A DNA stretch of 64,000 nt from Candidatus Gastranaerophilales bacterium (GTDB lineage: Bacteria; Cyanobacteriota; Vampirovibrionia; Gastranaerophilales; Gastranaerophilaceae). Positions 59,756-64,000 of this stretch are shown here, piece after piece. Location of the stretch: assembly GCA_947588785.1 (NCBI GenBank), contig CANPZN010000001.1, positions 1-64,000 of the forward strand, read 5' to 3'. The position numbers and the translations under genes were made by a program. Under the pieces are notes generated by a model that saw nothing but the letters and a program-made list of their open reading frames with translations, was not told the DNA's origin and searched no databases. The stretch's first letter is position 1. The number at the start of each line of letters is the position of its first letter.

Positions 59756-62700
59756 ATGTCAATAGATAAAATTTCAAATAATTTTTTGTATAATACTGAT
59801 CTTCAAAAAACATCTTTAGATGAAAATGATGAAGAAAATTTAGTGTTTGAAAGTGATGAAATTGATAATGATTCTTATTTAGAGATTTCTTCTGCGGATG
59901 ATTCTGTTAATTTTCAACAAGTTAAAATGACATCATCAAAAGAAGATGAAAGTAATGCAGCAGCTATAGAGCAAGAACAATTAATGCAATCGCTTACAAA
60001 CTACCTTGAGCATATTGTTTCTGCATACGAACAACAATTTCAAGGTGTTAAAGAGAATAATGGGATTCTGGCTAAAGGTTGGGATTGGTTTAAAAATAAG
60101 ACAGGTATAGGAGCGGGTTCAGAAAAGGTTACGGAACAAATAAATGAGCTGAAAGGACAAATAGAAGAACTAAAAAAGGATTCTTCAAAATTAAACGAAG
60201 TATATAAATCCGTTACAGGTAATGAGTTAAATGATGATGAAATTAATAATTTAATTAATGGTCAGGTGGATTTATCAAAATCTGAAATAGTTGAAAGTGT
60301 TTCTAAATATTGCCAAGGTCAGAAACTTTGTACTAATGTTATTTCAGGTATTACTTCAAGTCTTACGGTTGTTGGTTTAATTACTGCAGGTATCGTTGGA
60401 GCTCCTTTTACAGGAGGTATGAGTATAGGAGCTTCACTTGGAGCAATAGGTGCATTAACAGCGGCAGGAACAGTAGCATATGTTATACCTCAAGTAGTAG
60501 ATGGTATTACCGAAAAAGATGGATATTCTGTTAAAGAAGGTATGCAAGATTTTACTAACGGTGTTATTAATTCTGCCTCTACGGCACTTGGAGTAGGCAC
60601 CGGAAAAGCTATAAGTACGGTTTTGAGTAAAACTACATCTAAAGCAGCGGCAAGTCTTGCTTCAAGTGAAGTTACTTCTTTAATAATCGGAGATGGTATA
60701 GGAGTAGGAAATTATTTAACGGAAGCTGCTTTTAATGATGATGTTGATTTTTCATGGTCTGATTTAGGGAAAACAGCTGCTGTATCTACGGTATCTTCAG
60801 CTGTCGCTGGCGGAGTGGCTTATGGAACTTCTTTCGCTGTTAGACCTGTTTTAACATCAGGAAATACGGCACAAAGTCAAGTTATAGGAAGATTACTTTC
60901 TTCCGGTATTACCGGTAGTACGGCATCTGCGTCAGCTTCCGTAGCAGGAGGCGGTACTAACTATCTTTTATCTTGTGCTATTGACGGGAAAGAAGTTTCT
61001 TTTAATGAATGGCTGAATGCTTCTGGTGAAAATATTGCGTCAGCTGCATTAACCGGATTTATTGGCGGTATATCTTTTGAGGCACTACATATAGCTGCAG
61101 GTACTCCTAAACCTGAGGGTAGTGTCAAAACTGTAAAAGGTACTAATGAAGACGGGTTAAAATATACTAACTATCTGGATAAAGACGGAAATGTTATAGC
61201 AACTGATATGTCTGCTTCTGATGTTGCTCAACTATACGGATTAGATGATAATGAAGGTTTAACTAAATATGATGGTACTTCTGTAGATAATAAGGCTAAT
61301 AACACAATAAGAACTATCAGATTTAGTTATACAAATATTCCTGATGTGGAAGTTCTTGAAGATAATGTTTTTGCAGAGACTCCGAGTGATAAATACCAAG
61401 CGGATGTTACTTTGCATGATTGGGCTGATAATTCTTTTTATTTGGGATCAGGTATTGTCAATGAAGAAAATATTCCTAATAATAATAAAGATAATACTGT
61501 AGATTCAGATTATGTTGTTTATGAAGATATAACAAATCCTGAATATGTCGAAAATGAGGCTTCACAATCAACACAGTCGGCAGCTCAAGATAATGAATTA
61601 ATTATATCTGATAGTCAACTTGTTAACTCTGATATTCAAAATATATCGGGAGATACTTCTTTGGATCAATCGATTAATCAGGCTCAAGAAGGTGTTTTAG
61701 CTGCAAAATCTGTTTCACCTTCATTATCAAATGCTGATGATACGAATAATTCTTCAAATTCTAAAGTTTTAAAAACAATAAAAAAGGTATTGTCCAATGT
61801 TTTACCTAATAAATCTAAAAATGGTATAAATGATGATAAAAATGTTGAAACTTCTACTGAAAATACAGAACCAAAACTACCTACTCCTGAAGAAATTGAA
61901 GAAAGAAAAGCATTTTTAGCGGAAAAATATCCGTATATTTCTAAATCAGATCAAATTGATATAATAGTATCATCAGATAATATTCACTATGACAGAATGA
62001 TTAAATTATTAGAAGCAGGGGTAAAAACGTATGGAGTAGATGAACCGGTTAAAGACTTAGTAAATTTATCTGAATCAAAAGAAATATATACAAAAGCTAT
62101 AGTACTTGCAAAAGCAGGTATGACAAATATGAGTTCTATCTTTGACATAAGTTCAACGGAAAAAATATATAAAAAATCTGTTAGATTGCTAAATGAAGGT
62201 GTTAAAGATTATGGTGGGTTGGATATACAAAGTATATGTAGTTCATCAAAAAAGTATGCAAGAGCTCTTACATTAGCGAAACTAGGCTTAAAAAATGGAA
62301 GCTGTATAGAAGAAATGACTTCATTACCAAAAGAAGAGTACAAAAGAACTGTTTCATTGGCGGAAGCAGGTTTTAAACTAGAAGATTGTATAATTGAATT
62401 AAGTGAGTCGGCAGAAGTATGTAAAAATGCTCTCTACTTAAAAGAAAAAGGAATTGAAAGTGAATATTTAATATACAGACTATCTTTTGAATCAGAAGAG
62501 ATATTGCCAAAATCTAGTGAACTTATAAATGCAGGTCTTTTAGATTTTGATCAAATAGTTGAAATAAGTTCAGCGTCGGAAGAAATATATACAAGAGCTC
62601 TTGATCTAATAAAAGAAGGTGTTAAAGGCAAATCTGGACAAATGGTAGATTCGGAGATAATAAGCAATTCGGAGATATATCGTATATGTGATTCATCAGA

Positions 62701-64000
62701 AGAAGTGTATGAAAGAGCTTTTTCATTGGTAAAAAAAGCAGGTATAAAGAATGCTGGTTGTATATTAGATCTGAGTCGATCTGAAAAAGTATATCAAAAT
62801 GCTCTCCACTTAAAAGAAGAAGGAATTGAAAGTGAATATTTAATAACAGAATTGGCTAGAGAATCAGAAGAAATATTTCCAAGAGCTATTGAACTTGTAA
62901 ATGCAGGTATAGAAGGATCGAAGTATATACTTCAATTATGTTCATGCTCAGAAGAAACGTATACAAGAGCTCTTGATTTAAAAAAAGCAGGTTTTGAAGT
63001 TGAAAAATTAATGAATTTATGTTCAAACGAAAAGAAATATACACAGGCTATTGATATGAAAAATAAAGGTGCAAAACCTAAGTATATATATGATTATATT
63101 GACATTATGGAAGATATTTATTTTTTCCCTGCGATAAAAAGGTCTTTATCTGATAAACTTAATTTATTGTCACGTTTAAATGAAATAAAAAATCACTTTG
63201 AAGAAATAAATGGATTAAATGAAGAATTACAGCAAGTAAATTCATTAATTACAAATATAAATACAAGTTTAAAACAAACAATAGTGCCGACAGATGTTAC
63301 AAAAGAAGCACAAAAAACAATGATGCAGGGATTTTTTGCAAATAATAATCAGTCATTAGAAAATCTTCTTTCTTCTACTGATTTTTCTCAGTATTCTAAA
63401 GAAGGAATACCGTTAAAATATTCAAGAACTCAATTTTTAAGAGATCTTAGACTGGTATTGCATGAGGTACCAATGACAGAACAAGAACAAATATTTAATA
63501 AACTGGGAATTACACCTTCAAAACACGTATTGTTAGACGGATATGACGGTATAATTAATGTTAGTAGCGAGAACCTGAAACTTGATTTAACAAATCCAAC
63601 CGAAGCTAAAGTTTATGAACTGGCAAATAAATTTATCAGAGAAAATTCAGTAATAACAGGAAATGAAGAGCTGGATAGAGCATTAAATTCATTAATACAA
63701 GGTATGCCTGAGTTTATAAATGTTATAGGGAAACAGCAGCATGCCGGTCATGAGCTTTCAGTAGATGTTCATATATTAAAAGTATTGCAAGAAGCAATGT
63801 CTAATGAAAAATATCAAGAATTGTCTGATTTGGATAAAACAATTTTAAAAATATCTGTTATTCTTCATGATATAGCGAAATCAGAAGGTGTAAAGGATGA
63901 TAATCATCCAATGTATTCAGCATTATATGCAAGAAATATATTAGAAAAATATTCATTCCCTGTTGATGTAAGAGATAGAATATTTGAACTTGTTAAAAAT
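59756..64000 (+). CDS. Giant multidomain protein: Gly/Ala-rich hydrophobic region, about 27-residue repeats, HD phosphohydrolase domain (3' end outside window)
   Basis: An open frame runs 1,415 codons from ATG 59756 (AAAGGTAG just upstream) to the window edge without a stop. Residues 1-90 are acidic; 90-150 look coiled coil; about 195-440 are Gly/Ala/Ser-rich and hydrophobic with zipper-like spacing (IGASLGAIGALTAAGTVAY). Residues 440-720 are Asn/Asp/Ser-rich and probably disordered. Residues about 725-1115 hold some twelve repeats with the pattern LS-S-EE-Y-RALDL-KAG. The tail has HELSVDVHILKVL and LKISVILHDIAKSEG (His-Asp at 1371-1372), the metal-binding pattern of HD phosphohydrolases. No signal peptide. 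It could be a secreted or host-directed effector, but that is inference. Confidence 0.8.
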   Translation, partial: MSIDKISNNFLYNTDLQKTSLDENDEENLVFESDEIDNDSYLEISSADDSVNFQQVKMTSSKEDESNAAAIEQEQLMQSLTNYLEHIVSAYEQQFQGVKENNGILAKGWDWFKNKTGIGAGSEKVTEQINELKGQIEELKKDSSKLNEVYKSVTGNELNDDEINNLINGQVDLSKSEIVESVSKYCQGQKLCTNVISGITSSLTVVGLITAGIVGAPFTGGMSIGASLGAIGALTAAGTVAYVIPQVVDGITEKDGYSVKEGMQDFTNGVINSASTALGVGTGKAISTVLSKTTSKAAASLASSEVTSLIIGDGIGVGNYLTEAAFNDDVDFSWSDLGKTAAVSTVSSAVAGGVAYGTSFAVRPVLTSGNTAQSQVIGRLLSSGITGSTASASASVAGGGTNYLLSCAIDGKEVSFNEWLNASGENIASAALTGFIGGISFEALHIAAGTPKPEGSVKTVKGTNEDGLKYTNYLDKDGNVIATDMSASDVAQLYGLDDNEGLTKYDGTSVDNKANNTIRTIRFSYTNIPDVEVLEDNVFAETPSDKYQADVTLHDWADNSFYLGSGIVNEENIPNNNKDNTVDSDYVVYEDITNPEYVENEASQSTQSAAQDNELIISDSQLVNSDIQNISGDTSLDQSINQAQEGVLAAKSVSPSLSNADDTNNSSNSKVLKTIKKVLSNVLPNKSKNGINDDKNVETSTENTEPKLPTPEEIEERKAFLAEKYPYISKSDQIDIIVSSDNIHYDRMIKLLEAGVKTYGVDEPVKDLVNLSESKEIYTKAIVLAKAGMTNMSSIFDISSTEKIYKKSVRLLNEGVKDYGGLDIQSICSSSKKYARALTLAKLGLKNGSCIEEMTSLPKEEYKRTVSLAEAGFKLEDCIIELSESAEVCKNALYLKEKGIESEYLIYRLSFESEEILPKSSELINAGLLDFDQIVEISSASEEIYTRALDLIKEGVKGKSGQMVDSEIISNSEIYRICDSSEEVYERAFSLVKKAGIKNAGCILDLSRSEKVYQNALHLKEEGIESEYLITELARESEEIFPRAIELVNAGIEGSKYILQLCSCSEETYTRALDLKKAGFEVEKLMNLCSNEKKYTQAIDMKNKGAKPKYIYDYIDIMEDIYFFPAIKRSLSDKLNLLSRLNEIKNHFEEINGLNEELQQVNSLITNINTSLKQTIVPTDVTKEAQKTMMQGFFANNNQSLENLLSSTDFSQYSKEGIPLKYSRTQFLRDLRLVLHEVPMTEQEQIFNKLGITPSKHVLLDGYDGIINVSSENLKLDLTNPTEAKVYELANKFIRENSVITGNEELDRALNSLIQGMPEFINVIGKQQHAGHELSVDVHILKVLQEAMSNEKYQELSDLDKTILKISVILHDIAKSEGVKDDNHPMYSALYARNILEKYSFPVDVRDRIFELVKN

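Overview
The window is AT-rich (roughly 30 % G+C by eye, not computed), densely coded chromosomal DNA of a bacterium. It carries standard bacterial housekeeping genes and no plasmid, prophage or rRNA features. The mix suggests a non-photosynthetic relative of Cyanobacteria (Melainabacteria / Vampirovibrionia, Gastranaerophilales-like). It includes the DciA-type helicase loader, a primary sigma factor without region 1.1, an HU close in sequence to cyanobacterial HU, dnaN with an origin-like leader far from dnaA, and a prepilin fused to a peptidase-S74 chaperone. This placement is inference from gene content and low G+C; no marker gene was compared.

Layout. 1-600: tail of an unknown gene, then a 400-base non-coding stretch with DnaA-box-like 9-mers (candidate oriC). 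599-3860: dnaN-thrB-pgk. 3991-8021, minus strand: an uncharacterised membrane protein, larB, a LarC lacking its C-terminal domain, a YkgJ-type protein and a glycosyltransferase with a 9-G homopolymer. 8099-18024, plus: glycosyltransferase, lysS, hup, mutS2, then the overlapping set der-plsY-malic enzyme and a sugar ABC permease. 18047-29615, minus: a cell-wall/division cluster (murF-mraY-murD-ftsW-murG-folC) downstream of aspS and dnaA, and a YitT-family protein. 29796-37614: DUF1796 protein, tsaD, leuC, a glycine-zipper protein, tyrA, and a GDYXXLXY/DUF2157 pair. 37890-42125, plus: two paralogous thymidylate-kinase-like genes, dciA, the prepilin-S74 protein, rqcP. 42255-51886: PglK/MsbA-like ABC exporter, ybaB-recR, small proteins, glycosyltransferase, SGNH-like protein, sugar ABC ATPase, a degenerate histidine kinase, primary sigma factor. 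52091-58800: HIT protein, a small internally duplicated protein, SDR, histidine kinase, mnmE, clpB. 59205-64000: a small acidic protein and the start of a giant repeat/HD-domain protein that runs off the window.

The most striking non-genic feature is a family of dispersed, modular intergenic repeats present in about seventeen gaps on both strands. Typical copies open with TCCGAGAAAATTT(T/C)G and close with GCGACACYGGATTAAAT. They carry interchangeable internal blocks, and at 45.3-45.7 kb and 58.8-59.1 kb they expand into near-identical arrays with a period of about 118-120 bp. They are locally G+C-richer than their surroundings, encode nothing credible, and often abut ribosome-binding sites or stop codons. 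Other points of interest are a malic enzyme with a partly duplicated and complementarily decayed catalytic domain, two orphan plus-strand terminators suggesting small RNAs, and several starts with a consensus -10 box only 7-9 bases upstream and no Shine-Dalgarno sequence.

No tRNA, rRNA, CRISPR array, transposase or integrase was recognised.
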